Source: Pseudanabaena sp. FACHB-2040
GTDB taxonomy: Bacteria > Cyanobacteriota > Cyanobacteriia > Phormidesmidales > Phormidesmidaceae
Assembly: GCF_014696715.1 (NCBI RefSeq)
Contig: NZ_JACJQO010000001.1
Span: 1 to 64,000, forward strand
Reading direction: 5' to 3'
DNA: 64,000 bases
This document shows, piece by piece, positions 9,014-16,894 of this stretch. Below the pieces are notes generated by a model. The model searched no databases, had not been told where the DNA came from, and saw only the letters and a program-made list of their open reading frames with translations. Both the position numbers and the translations under genes were made by a program. Every line of letters begins with the position of its first letter. The stretch's first letter is position 1.

Positions 9014-9072
9014 AAACCGGGGTTCTTTGGCAGTACTGGATGTTTCAGGGCATTGTTAAAGAACCCCGGTTT
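9014..9072. repeat. perfect 15-base inverted repeat
   Basis: Arms AAACCGGGGTTCTTT (9014-9028) and AAAGAACCCCGGTTT (9058-9072) are exact reverse complements across a 29-base spacer. It begins 20 bases after the importer ATPase stop codon. No T-run follows, so it may be a transcript-stabilising hairpin or a dispersed intergenic repeat rather than a classical terminator. Confidence 0.7.
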
Positions 9073-9551
9073 CTCTGTCTTGACGCGTTTCAATAAGCCG
9101 TTACACACTTAAGTCTTCTGAAATATTTCTCCATGATCTTGAAAGCGTAGAAACTTCCCCTAAAGTGATTACTCCCCAAAAGTAAACTTTGTTAATCAGG
9201 GCTAGCTCTTCTCTCGAAAGCGTCTATAGTAATTACATGAAGCAAACCAAGCTTCTTTTGACAGAAAGAACAGTCAAGTGCAAACCTGAGTGTAAACCCT
9301 ATAAGAGGTAAATTTCTGTTCGATTTCAATTGCTTCAAGTTCGATCTGTCTTGTTTCACCTATTGCATTCAGTCCGAAATCTAGGCTTCCTAAACTAAAA
9401 GTTGAGGGCTCTGTAACTGGCAATTTAATCATCGCTTCTGTAGCCAGCTTAGCTATCCCTACTTATCCTCGTATTTCGTGAGGAAGTTTCTAAGGAAATC
9501 GATTGAGTGCCCAATCCTCAAAGTGAAACATAACTTGTCCTACTTACCCTG

Positions 9552-9574
9552 GAGGCGCAGCTAAGCTGCGCCTC
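9552..9574. repeat. tight palindrome, 11-base arms
   Basis: GAGGCGCAGCT and AGCTGCGCCTC are exact reverse complements around a single A. In RNA this would be a G/C-rich hairpin with a tiny loop. It lies in a gene-free stretch, and the same motif followed by TACGC looks like a dispersed intergenic repeat. No function is assigned. Confidence 0.6.
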
Positions 9575-9982
9575 TACGCGTTTGTATAAGAGTGCTGCAA
9601 GTAGTTCTAAGGTTTGGGTGCTAAATCCAAAAGCACTACCTGTTTTTTTACGGCATGAGCCAGTCTGTCTTAGCCCAGAAGATGTAAAGCTAGCAGCCTA
9701 CCATCTATCACACCATATTCGAACTACTAAAGGTAGCTAAGCACTTCTCCTTGCTCCAGCGTGAGCACAACGCCCGACGCTGGGATAGTAAATAGCTTGC
9801 TCCCTTTGCTGCATTTGCTTGGCATACTTGAGTAGATGCAGGTGGTTAATGCACCTCGCACGCCTTCCCGTGAACCAATAGTTATAGAGCGCAGTTGTTT
9901 TCGTCCTGATTGAGCTGAGCTACACTTGACACCTAGCTATGCTCTACCACTAGGTAAAAACAAATAGAATTACCCGGAAAAA

Positions 9983-11488
9983 TCACTTAAGAAAGCTCAC
10001 ATAACCATCAGCAAAGTCTTCCTCATGTATCTGCTTTTTACTAACCCCTAAGGTTTTCAAATAGGCTTTTATCGAGGTCTTGAGCTTGGAAGGACCACAG
10101 ATATATATTTCTGGACTTGTGTGATTTTGCAAGTATTGAGCAAGAATATCTTCATTTAAGCGTTTTTGGTCACTAATAAAGTCTAGAGCTATAAAGTTCC
10201 TAAATTTGCCTGTAAGCTCTTCGATCTCCTTGGAAAAAATGACAGTTTCTTTTCTCTTACTGGCATAAAGTAAAGTCACTTTGCTATTCTTTTCTTTGGC
10301 AAGGATCGATTTAATCATCGAATAGAGAGGAGTAATGCCGCTTCCTCCAGCAATCATTAGGTAATTTCTGGCTTGATTGGGGTTCAACCTTACATTAAAG
10401 TTTCCCCAGGGATACAGAGCTTGAATTTCATCACCAATTTTTGCTGCAGTCGCGAGGTGGTTAGTTACCACACCATGTTTCTTTACGGTGATCCTTAGAA
10501 AATCATCGACATCTGGAGAACTGCTAAGGGAGAAGATGCGGTGGTAAACTTTTCCTTTAACCTTAATGCGAAGGTTAATGTGTTGTCCTGGCAAGTAATT
10601 ATAAAAGTTTTTGTCCTCGGGCTCGAAATAGATTGAAGTTGCCTCGGAAGTCTCAGGTACAATTTTGGAGATCTTAAGCGCTTTATAAGTTGAATTATCA
10701 ACTATTTGCACTGATCTCCTACGACCTTTTACCTGGCTTACAAGACGGTCATAATCATCAAACTCGGTTCCAAAAACAAGATCCCAGAATCTGAGAGACA
10801 ACCCATAGTTACCGTTGTATTGCGTATGGTGCTGGTTATGATGGGTACTATTTACTAAATATCTAAGAGGCGTTCTATCGAAAAACTTTGGATAGAATTC
10901 GTATCCAAGATGGGATTTGATGTTGTTGAAAAGACCTACTACCTGATTGATTCCAATTGCTAAAACGCTGACAGGGAACATAAAGATGACAATGTAGATC
11001 CACCCCGAGAGAATCAGGGGTTCTAGAAAGTGAAATGAAAGAGCGGTATAGGGCGTGGTATCCAGGCTCTGGTGGTGAACGGCATGGATATATCTATAGA
11101 CCTTTGAGTGATGCAGCAGCCTATGGGCGAAATAAAACCAAGCATCGCCGATAAGCCACAGAATAAGCGTGTTAAGAATGAGGTACCCAACACCATATTG
11201 ATTGATATCCACATAGATTTTGGTGTAGCCCATCTGCTGCAAAATCAGAACGACAGGCGTGGTAACTATACCCCCAACTATGACGATAATACTGTTCTTA
11301 ATTTCTTCTCGAATTTGTGTTGGGCCAGCCCGTTTAACTGATTGAATGCGAAAGCGTTTGAAGCTGGAGGCAAAAAATCTCCAAACCACCAGGTAAGCAA
11401 TAGTTATTACAAACAGTTGAGATACCAGTGACTGGAAAAAACCCTGAATGACAGTTTCGAGAAATTGGTAGATTTGCTGTGGGTCCAT
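9983..11488 (-). CDS. fatty-acid hydroxylase / sterol-desaturase domain fused to FAD/NAD(P) reductase
   Basis: A 501-residue two-domain membrane enzyme. Residues 1-255 form a membrane di-iron hydroxylase: hydrophobic helices at about 20-40, 65-85, 100-120 and 155-185, with histidine clusters HRLLHH (122-127), HAVHHQ (135-140) and HHNQHH (216-221). Residues 265-501 form a ferredoxin-reductase-type electron-transfer domain: flavin motif HRIFSLSSSP (316-325), nucleotide-binding GGSGITPLYS (381-390) and the CGP motif (464-466). No C-terminal Cys-rich 2Fe-2S domain is present. The protein should oxidise a lipid, with NAD(P)H electrons passing from flavin either directly or through an external carrier. 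It lies 5 bases after a MarR regulator. Codons are A/T-rich compared with neighbours, suggesting acquisition. The substrate is unknown. Confidence 0.87.
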   Translation of the reverse strand: MDPQQIYQFLETVIQGFFQSLVSQLFVITIAYLVVWRFFASSFKRFRIQSVKRAGPTQIREEIKNSIIVIVGGIVTTPVVLILQQMGYTKIYVDINQYGVGYLILNTLILWLIGDAWFYFAHRLLHHSKVYRYIHAVHHQSLDTTPYTALSFHFLEPLILSGWIYIVIFMFPVSVLAIGINQVVGLFNNIKSHLGYEFYPKFFDRTPLRYLVNSTHHNQHHTQYNGNYGLSLRFWDLVFGTEFDDYDRLVSQVKGRRRSVQIVDNSTYKALKISKIVPETSEATSIYFEPEDKNFYNYLPGQHINLRIKVKGKVYHRIFSLSSSPDVDDFLRITVKKHGVVTNHLATAAKIGDEIQALYPWGNFNVRLNPNQARNYLMIAGGSGITPLYSMIKSILAKEKNSKVTLLYASKRKETVIFSKEIEELTGKFRNFIALDFISDQKRLNEDILAQYLQNHTSPEIYICGPSKLKTSIKAYLKTLGVSKKQIHEEDFADGYVSFLK

Positions 11489-11493
11489 GTGAG

Positions 11494-11949
11494 TTACCTG
11501 TGACTGTGAATTTGATTAATCTTCTGAAGTATGGCGATAAATTCTTGAGTGTGATTTGTACTGTAAAAATCTTGGTTTGCTGTTCCCAAAACTTTAGCCA
11601 CATCTATTGATACTGCTATGCCTGCTTCGGTGACGGTCACTTTTTTGGCTCGTGAATCGGAAGCAGTCCGGCGGGTTATCCACTGCTTCTTCTCTAAGCT
11701 CTTTAATATCTTGGAGGTGTTCATGATTGACCCTCCTGTTGCATGGGCGATATCAACCTGAGTGACTTCACTCAGCTTTTTAGATAACTGCAGGATCGAG
11801 ATGAGATGAAAACATTCACCTTGATTGATGTCAAATTCCTTGAGTTTTTGGTTGACATATTTTTCCCACTTGTTTGACAGCTGCCAGATCAGAAACCCAG
11901 CAAAATCTTCTGGGTTAGGCGCGTCTATGGGTAATGACTCTAGGTTCAT
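11494..11949 (-). CDS. MarR family transcriptional regulator
   Basis: A 151-residue winged-helix regulator. The central region LSKKLSEVTQVDIAHATGGSIMNTSKILKSLEKKQWITRR is the MarR helix-turn-helix with wing; the dimerising helices flank it. It would bind an operator as a dimer and release DNA when a small ligand or oxidant binds. It is the first gene of a two-gene unit with the hydroxylase-reductase, which is the obvious target, and it probably also controls itself through the promoter at 11966-11995. It shares the A/T-rich codon use of its partner. Confidence 0.87.
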   Translation of the reverse strand: MNLESLPIDAPNPEDFAGFLIWQLSNKWEKYVNQKLKEFDINQGECFHLISILQLSKKLSEVTQVDIAHATGGSIMNTSKILKSLEKKQWITRRTASDSRAKKVTVTEAGIAVSIDVAKVLGTANQDFYSTNHTQEFIAILQKINQIHSHR

Positions 11950-11965
11950 TTTACTATCTTAATTT

Positions 11966-11995
11966 ACTATAAACTAATTTAGCAAAAAGAGTCAA
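11966..11995 (-). promoter_or_regulatory. sigma-70-type promoter of the marR-hydroxylase unit
   Basis: Read on the minus strand, a -35 TTGACT (11995-11990) is followed by an 18-base A/T-rich spacer and a -10 TATAGT (11971-11966). Transcription would begin near 11959, only about ten bases before the ATG at 11949, so the mRNA would have an unusually short leader. Direct TTACTAT repeats at 11951-11957 and 11964-11970 overlap the -10 and could be part of an operator. Confidence 0.6.
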
Positions 11996-12273
11996 GTTGT
12001 GCCCTCAAACACGAAACCGACACGAGATCGTCATGGTTTAGGGCTAGTTCAGAATACGCTCACGCTTTTTGTCTGTTGCGATCGCACCCACAAAGCAGCA
12101 CAAGGCAGCACCCATAAAGCAGCAATGCTCGTGCAAACCGATCGCCGGGAGCCGATCATCTGCGGCAGGTGAGGGGCAACATGCTGCAAGTCCTTGTTGG
12201 TGCGCCACGCTTGACGATGACGCACCGAGATCTATGCCTGATCGGCGCGTTGCGCTAAAGCGGCAACAGCACC
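11996..12273. other. intergenic stretch, no supported gene
   Basis: A plus-strand frame starting near 12069 is Ser/Ala/Gln-rich with no domain and no ribosome binding site. The near-duplicate phrases CACCCACAAAGCAGCA and CACCCATAAAGCAGCA (about 12086-12125) give it a repetitive look. A GCGATCGC octamer lies at 12078. Nothing else was recognised. Confidence 0.45.
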
Positions 12274-12516
12274 CTATTCACTAACTTGCGCAGCGGGTCT
12301 AGACGCGCTCTTTCTGATGAGCACGCTGATGTACTCGCTGCTAGTGCCTATCGGCTGCGGATTGCTCCAGAACTTTTTCTCTGCGAACTTAACCACGGCT
12401 AAAAAATCCTGTGTTCTAAGCACCGCATCAAGATCGCCCATCAAGACGACTTTTAGCTGCTCTTGATTGCCAGACGGAATTGCCCGGAGAATGTCCAGGT
12501 TTAGAGATGTTGTCAT
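12274..12516 (-). CDS. small protein of unknown function
   Basis: An 80-residue protein from the ATG at 12516; a frame with an in-phase GTG at 12567 is longer but less likely. The sequence begins MTTSLNLDILRAIPSGNQEQ and has a mixed, globular composition (VVLMGDLDAVLRTQDFLAVVKFAEKKFW), with no membrane segment or signal peptide. I do not recognise a family. The ribosome binding site is weak (AGTAGGGC). It stands alone between intergenic stretches. The composition looks protein-like, but coding status is uncertain. Confidence 0.4.
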   Translation of the reverse strand: MTTSLNLDILRAIPSGNQEQLKVVLMGDLDAVLRTQDFLAVVKFAEKKFWSNPQPIGTSSEYISVLIRKSASRPAAQVSE

Positions 12517-12833
12517 TTTTGCCCTACTTTTTTGGGTAAAGGAAAGCAAGGCGGCAGCGCTAGCCACGCCTCAAAGTAGGTTAAAGAGTTCGCCGTGATC
12601 TTATGATTGATCCAGCGTTTCAGCCTACTGCGTTTAGGTTGGACGTTAGGGGGGATTGGGGTGTGCTAGACCTCTTTCCTCCCGCTAGGCTCATCGCCTT
12701 GCACCTCTCAAATTATCAGAACCGGTTAGGAATCACAAGCATGGAGGTCAAGAAGCACCTCCCATTCGCAACCCCAGGCACAGCACCCGAGACCAGCCTC
12801 TCTACCGCCTCAGCGTGAAGGCTAAGGAGGCCC
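12517..12833. other. intergenic stretch, no supported gene
   Basis: A plus-strand frame from 12603 lacks a ribosome binding site and a recognisable domain. The stretch should contain the promoter of the small minus-strand gene and the end of the oxygenase gene's transcript. No hairpin with a T-run was seen. Confidence 0.4.
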
Positions 12834-13766
12834 CTATTTCATCTTTAGGCTGGGCAAAGACAGGCGGGCAAACTGAGTTGGCTCAGCCTCAGTTTCTAGC
12901 TGAGTTGGCAGAGAAATCGAGGCATCAGACGACTCGCCCCCCATCAGATCGTCAATGTAGCGCTGCAAGCATTCGGGGTTTTCTAGGGCAGCGATTAGCT
13001 GCTGTTTTAGGGTCAGCAGATGTGCCTTGAGGGCGCTGGGGTCGCTGTTTGCGATCGCAGGTAAACTCCGCCGCCACTCCGTTTGAGTCTGCAAGTCCCG
13101 CTGCAGCCAGTCCAGCCAGTCCAAGCCCGTAAGGCAAGTCACGCCCACCGTTAGGTGGAGAGAGGGGCGATCGCAGGCAATGCCGTAGTGCCAGTGGCCT
13201 CTGGGAATATAGAGCACATCTCCAGGCTGGAGAACGCACTTCAGGTAGGGTGGTGACTGGGGCGGCTCTTGGGGCAAAGCCCGCAGGGCTTCAGTCGGGC
13301 TGGGCATTGTTTCCGGGTAGACAAACCACTCCTTGGCCCCGTCAATCTGCAGAATAAACACCTCATGGGTGTCGTAGTGACAGGTCAGGCCCTGCTGCTG
13401 AGACGGTGAGCAGTAGAGATTGGCATGGGTGCGATAGCCCAACTCTTGGCGCAGGTCATCCACCAGCCCAGAAATGCTGGGCACTCGATGATGCACTCCA
13501 TTGACAATCAGCGTCGCTCCCTGATTGAGATAGGTTTGCCACACCTGAGGGTCAGAGCTTTCTGGCAGCGACTCCCCATTGAGCGAAAACCGCACATCCG
13601 ATTCCGAGAGCCGGTGGTAGTTCAGCAGATAATTCAGCGCATTCCACGAAAAGAGGGCCTGAAATTTATCCGGCTGTCCTTTGCAATGAAAACCCTGCTG
13701 GGTCCAATAGTGAGAGAGAAACTGATCAACAGAGTAAGGAGCTAGTAAATACTCTAAAGTTTGCAT
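12834..13766 (-). CDS. JmjC/cupin-4-type Fe(II)/2-oxoglutarate oxygenase-like protein
   Basis: A 310-residue protein of the cupin-like JmjC group that includes bacterial ribosomal-protein hydroxylases (YcfD/RoxA). The N-terminal segment YSVDQFLSHYWTQQGFHCKG (about 11-30) is the usual entry to the fold. The iron triad appears as H130-x-D132 in CHYDTHEVF, with the distal H193 in YIPRGHWHYG. K145 in DGAKEWFVY could help bind 2-oxoglutarate. It is soluble. It would hydroxylate a protein or small molecule, with the target unknown. The C-terminal dimerisation and winged regions of YcfD are not obvious, so ribosomal oxygenase is only one possibility. Confidence 0.82.
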   Translation of the reverse strand: MQTLEYLLAPYSVDQFLSHYWTQQGFHCKGQPDKFQALFSWNALNYLLNYHRLSESDVRFSLNGESLPESSDPQVWQTYLNQGATLIVNGVHHRVPSISGLVDDLRQELGYRTHANLYCSPSQQQGLTCHYDTHEVFILQIDGAKEWFVYPETMPSPTEALRALPQEPPQSPPYLKCVLQPGDVLYIPRGHWHYGIACDRPSLHLTVGVTCLTGLDWLDWLQRDLQTQTEWRRSLPAIANSDPSALKAHLLTLKQQLIAALENPECLQRYIDDLMGGESSDASISLPTQLETEAEPTQFARLSLPSLKMK

Positions 13767-14166
13767 GGCAGGCAGATGCGTTTGTACCTGAGGAAAGGCT
13801 AACCAAACTGCCAGATAAGAGCCCTAGCCCAGAATTCGTTGCTAAGAGAAACTACCTGCGGCAACATTCTCACTTCAGTCAAGAAAGAGAAGGTTTAAGC
13901 AGGCAAAACAGACCAGTTTGCAACTGGTTCAAAAAGGGTTGGCTTAAAAGGGTTAACCTGGCAAACTCCTGTATAGTTGACTCAAAAGTGTTCCAAAGGT
14001 TCCAAAGAACATTATCTGGCTAAACCTCTAAAGAAAAGCGTTGCAAGATGAATCTTTGTGAGATTTAGCCTACTAATGAGGACTAAAGCATTGCATCTGA
14101 GAACTTGGCCAAGTCACCAGATGCAATGCTTGGCAATGCGGGGTTCTAAGAACGGAACCTGCAGTT
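13767..14166. other. intergenic stretch between oxygenase and permease genes
   Basis: The right part contains a nested palindrome at 14087-14130. The left part, next to the oxygenase start, is A/T-rich and probably carries its promoter. No open frame with a ribosome binding site was found. Confidence 0.5.
14087..14130 (-). terminator. nested hairpin downstream of the permease gene
   Basis: Outer arms AGCATTGCATCTG (14087-14099) and CAGATGCAATGCT (14118-14130) are exact reverse complements, and the loop itself contains the palindrome CTTGGCCAAG. It begins 37 bases beyond the permease stop codon on the minus strand. The following minus-strand bases are CTTTAG, a weak T-run, so termination is likely but not certain. 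Confidence 0.55.
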
Positions 14167-15390
14167 TTAAGCGCTCCGCAAGGCCACAATAGGATCGAGC
14201 TTGGCTGCCTGCCGGGCTGGCACCACGCCAAAAAACAGGCCAATGCCGCCAGACACGCTAACTGCCATCACCACCGCTCCAACGGATAGGCTGGGGCTGA
14301 AGGGTGAGAAAATCCCGACTAGAAAAATGCCGCCAGCGCCCAACATCGTGCCAATCACGCCGCCTGCCACTGACAAGATGATGGCCTCAATCAGAAACTG
14401 CAGCAGCACATCCTGTTGAGATGCGCCAATCGCTTTACGCAAGCCAATTTCCTGGGTGCGCTCTCGCACCGACACCAGCATGATGTTCATAATGCCAATG
14501 CCGCCTACCACTAGGGAGATGCCTGCGATCGCAGCTAGCAGCAGAGTCAACGCTCCCGTGATAGTCCCGGCAATGTTCAGCAGAGTATCTTGGCTGTTGA
14601 TAAAAAAGTCGTCTTCCCCTCGAATGTTGTGGCGCAGGCGCAGCAGGTTGGTGATCTGGAACTGGGCAGTCTGCATGCTTTCCCGGTTGCGGGCCGATAC
14701 CGCAATGTACGACACCTCAATGCCGTAGGGCGAGCGGCGCTGGCCCACCAGGCGGCTCGCCATTGTCGTTAGGGGAGTGAGCACAGCATCGTCATAGTCC
14801 AGGCCCAGGTTAGACCCCTTGGCAGCCATTACGCCAATCACCTCAAGGCTCACACCATCCACGCGGATTTGCTGACCCACGGGCGACTGCTGGTCAAACA
14901 GCCGCTCAGCTAAAGTCGCTCCCATCACTGCAACCTGACCGCGCCGCCGAATGTCTAGGTCTGAAAAGAAGCGGCCCTGGGACATTTCAAAGCTGCGCAC
15001 CAGCAAAAAGTCTTCAGTGGTGCCGACAACGCTGGTATTGGTGTTGCGGTTGCCGACATTAACCAGGCTGCGGGTACTATACTCTGGAGCAACCCCGGCC
15101 ACTGAGGGCACCTGACTTGCGATCGCTTCTGCGTCTGAGAGCACCAGCGTTCGGGGCGCATCTAGCCCCCCTAGCTCACGAGTTTGCCGGTTGCCCGGAA
15201 TCACAAACAGCACGTTTGGCCCCAAGGTTTCAAGCTCATCGTTGACAAAGCGCTGAGCTCCTTCGCCAATGCCCACCATGGCAATCACCGAAGCATTGCC
15301 GATGATAATGCCGAGCATGGTTAAAGTACTGCGCATTCGATTGGCCATCAAAGTCTTGAAGGCCATTTGCAGACTTTCACGCATATCCAT
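14167..15390 (-). CDS. MacB/FtsX-family ABC transporter permease (no ATPase domain)
   Basis: A 407-residue permease. After a cytoplasmic start (MDMRESLQMAFKTLMANRMRSTLTMLGIIIG), the first transmembrane helix is followed by a large MacB-PCD periplasmic domain (about 45-270) and a three-helix FtsX core with LVSVRERTQEIGLRKAIGASQQDVLLQFLIEA, the coupling motif that contacts the ATPase. Unlike enterobacterial MacB it has no N-terminal nucleotide-binding domain. It follows its adaptor gene by 3 bases. Such systems take substrates from the periplasm or inner-membrane leaflet and drive them toward an outer-membrane channel by mechanotransmission. The ATPase is not encoded next to it. Confidence 0.88.
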   Translation of the reverse strand: MDMRESLQMAFKTLMANRMRSTLTMLGIIIGNASVIAMVGIGEGAQRFVNDELETLGPNVLFVIPGNRQTRELGGLDAPRTLVLSDAEAIASQVPSVAGVAPEYSTRSLVNVGNRNTNTSVVGTTEDFLLVRSFEMSQGRFFSDLDIRRRGQVAVMGATLAERLFDQQSPVGQQIRVDGVSLEVIGVMAAKGSNLGLDYDDAVLTPLTTMASRLVGQRRSPYGIEVSYIAVSARNRESMQTAQFQITNLLRLRHNIRGEDDFFINSQDTLLNIAGTITGALTLLLAAIAGISLVVGGIGIMNIMLVSVRERTQEIGLRKAIGASQQDVLLQFLIEAIILSVAGGVIGTMLGAGGIFLVGIFSPFSPSLSVGAVVMAVSVSGGIGLFFGVVPARQAAKLDPIVALRSA

Positions 15391-15393
15391 AAG

Positions 15394-16764
15394 CTATTCC
15401 CCCTCCTCAGATGGGTTATCCCGGCCCACATTGCCCAGGGTTAAGTTTTCCAGCGTCCTGCCGGGTGGCAGGTCTACAAACACCCGTTCCCCAGGCTGCA
15501 GACCGTCTAGCACCTGGATCTGGTCGCCTACCTGCGGCCCTAGCGTCACGGCCTGAAAGCGAATTTCGTTACTGCGATCGCCAGGCACTAGCACGCCAGT
15601 CACGCCCGCCTGTGTGACAACAGAAACCGTTGGCACCACCAGGGCATTCTCTAGCTGGTCGCCGATGAAATCAACGTTGACGTTCATATTCGAGCGCAGA
15701 ATGTCTTTGCCTGAGAGCAACTCGACCCGCACCTGAAACAGCGTCACGCTCTGACGCTCAATGGCCTCGGGAGCAATCAGCCGTACCTGCCCCTGAAACA
15801 CCTGATCGGGGAAGGCATCAGCCCGGATTTCAACCGACTGCCCAACTCGAATCTGACCAATATCTGCTTCGGGCACCTCAGCTAAAATTTCCAGATCCCT
15901 AGCCAAAGCCACGATGGCGGTAGAGGTGGCAGAGGTTGCGTCAGAGGCAGAGGTCGTGGGGGTGACAAAAGCTCCCTGGGTAGCAAACCGCTGGGTAATC
16001 ACACCGTCAAAGGGAGCGCGGATCAAGGTGTCGTCCAAAGTGACCTGGGCTGCCTGCACCTGGGCACGGGCGCGCTCTACGCGAGCTTGAGCCTGGGCCA
16101 CAGCCTCCGGCTCCGGCGTCCGCCCCACATCCTGAAGCCGCTGCTGTAGCTCTTCAACTCGGGCCTGGGCCTGCTCATAGCCTGCCTGGGCACTGCGGCT
16201 TTCCCGACGAGCGTTCTCCAGCTCTGTTTCAGAGATAGCCCCCCGCTCAAATAGCTGCTGATTGCGGTTGAGCTGATCTTGGGCCAGGCTGAGGCGGGCC
16301 TCGGCGTCTCGCACCTGGGCTTCGGCAACATTGACAGCCGCCTGAGCTTGCCCGATCTCCCCAGTGCGGCTGCCGCGCAGTACTTCCTGCAGCTGAGCTT
16401 CAGCTTCGGCCACTGCCGCCTGGTTTTGGCGCAGCTGAGCTCGAATGTCTTCATTGTTCATGCGGGCAATTAGCTCGCCTGTGGTAACGGTTTCGCCCTG
16501 CTCCACATAGAGTTCTTCTAAAATACCGGAGGTCTTGGGACTCAGGTTGACGGTCTGCACCGGCTGTACAGTGCCGCTAGCGCTAATTCTGACGGTTAGG
16601 GCTTCCTCAGCTACGGGCACCGTGAGGGCAGCGACGTCGTACTCAGGCGTGCGGGAGCGCAGCACCAAGGCGGTTCCTGTCCCCGTCACCACCAGTCCAG
16701 CGGCAGCTAACCCTAGGAGCCAGGGGAGCGGACGACGAACTTTGCCGATCAAGGGAAATTTCAT
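15394..16764 (-). CDS. efflux periplasmic adaptor subunit (MacA/HlyD type)
   Basis: A 456-residue membrane-fusion protein. An N-terminal signal-anchor (PLPWLLGLAAAGLVVTGTGTALVL, about 12-35) leads to a lipoyl half-motif (VRISASGTVQPVQTVNLSPKTSGILEELYVEQGETV), then an Ala/Gln-rich coiled-coil hairpin (about 100-225), the second lipoyl half ending IRAPFDGVITQRFATQGAFV, and beta-barrel and membrane-proximal domains. The long hairpin fits contact with a TolC-like outer-membrane channel. It overlaps no gene and precedes the permease by 3 bases as one operon. A divergent oxidoreductase gene starts 130 bases away. Confidence 0.9.
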   Translation of the reverse strand: MKFPLIGKVRRPLPWLLGLAAAGLVVTGTGTALVLRSRTPEYDVAALTVPVAEEALTVRISASGTVQPVQTVNLSPKTSGILEELYVEQGETVTTGELIARMNNEDIRAQLRQNQAAVAEAEAQLQEVLRGSRTGEIGQAQAAVNVAEAQVRDAEARLSLAQDQLNRNQQLFERGAISETELENARRESRSAQAGYEQAQARVEELQQRLQDVGRTPEPEAVAQAQARVERARAQVQAAQVTLDDTLIRAPFDGVITQRFATQGAFVTPTTSASDATSATSTAIVALARDLEILAEVPEADIGQIRVGQSVEIRADAFPDQVFQGQVRLIAPEAIERQSVTLFQVRVELLSGKDILRSNMNVNVDFIGDQLENALVVPTVSVVTQAGVTGVLVPGDRSNEIRFQAVTLGPQVGDQIQVLDGLQPGERVFVDLPPGRTLENLTLGNVGRDNPSEEGE

Positions 16765-16894
16765 AACAAAGGGTTAAGCACCTTTTCTATTGTGGGCTTA
16801 CTCGCTTGAATTGTGCATGCGGCAGTGCCAGTTCCGGTTTTTGCCGAGGCCAGTACCGTAAAATACGGGGGCAAAACTGGAGTTAGAACATCGC

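Larger units (their letters stand above)
8995..9982. other. long intergenic stretch with repeats, no supported gene
   Basis: About 990 bases without a convincing gene. It holds the inverted repeats at 9014-9072 and 9552-9574. On the minus strand between about 9740 and 9960 two frames stay open for roughly 50-60 codons, one reading TALYNYWFTGRRARCINHL, but neither has a start codon or ribosome binding site. This may be a decayed gene or element that I could not identify. The stretch separates the G/C-rich importer operon from an A/T-rich cassette. Confidence 0.5.

Noticed and set aside
9740-9960. Possible transposase-like fragment on the minus strand
   Set aside because: Two frames are open over the same bases, neither has a start, and I could not match either to a known transposase; kept only as an observation.
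12069-12284. Short plus-strand frame in an intergenic stretch
   Set aside because: No ribosome binding site, repetitive low-complexity composition and no recognisable domain.
12603-12818. Short plus-strand frame before the oxygenase gene
   Set aside because: No ribosome binding site and no domain; ends in the 3' region of the convergent gene.
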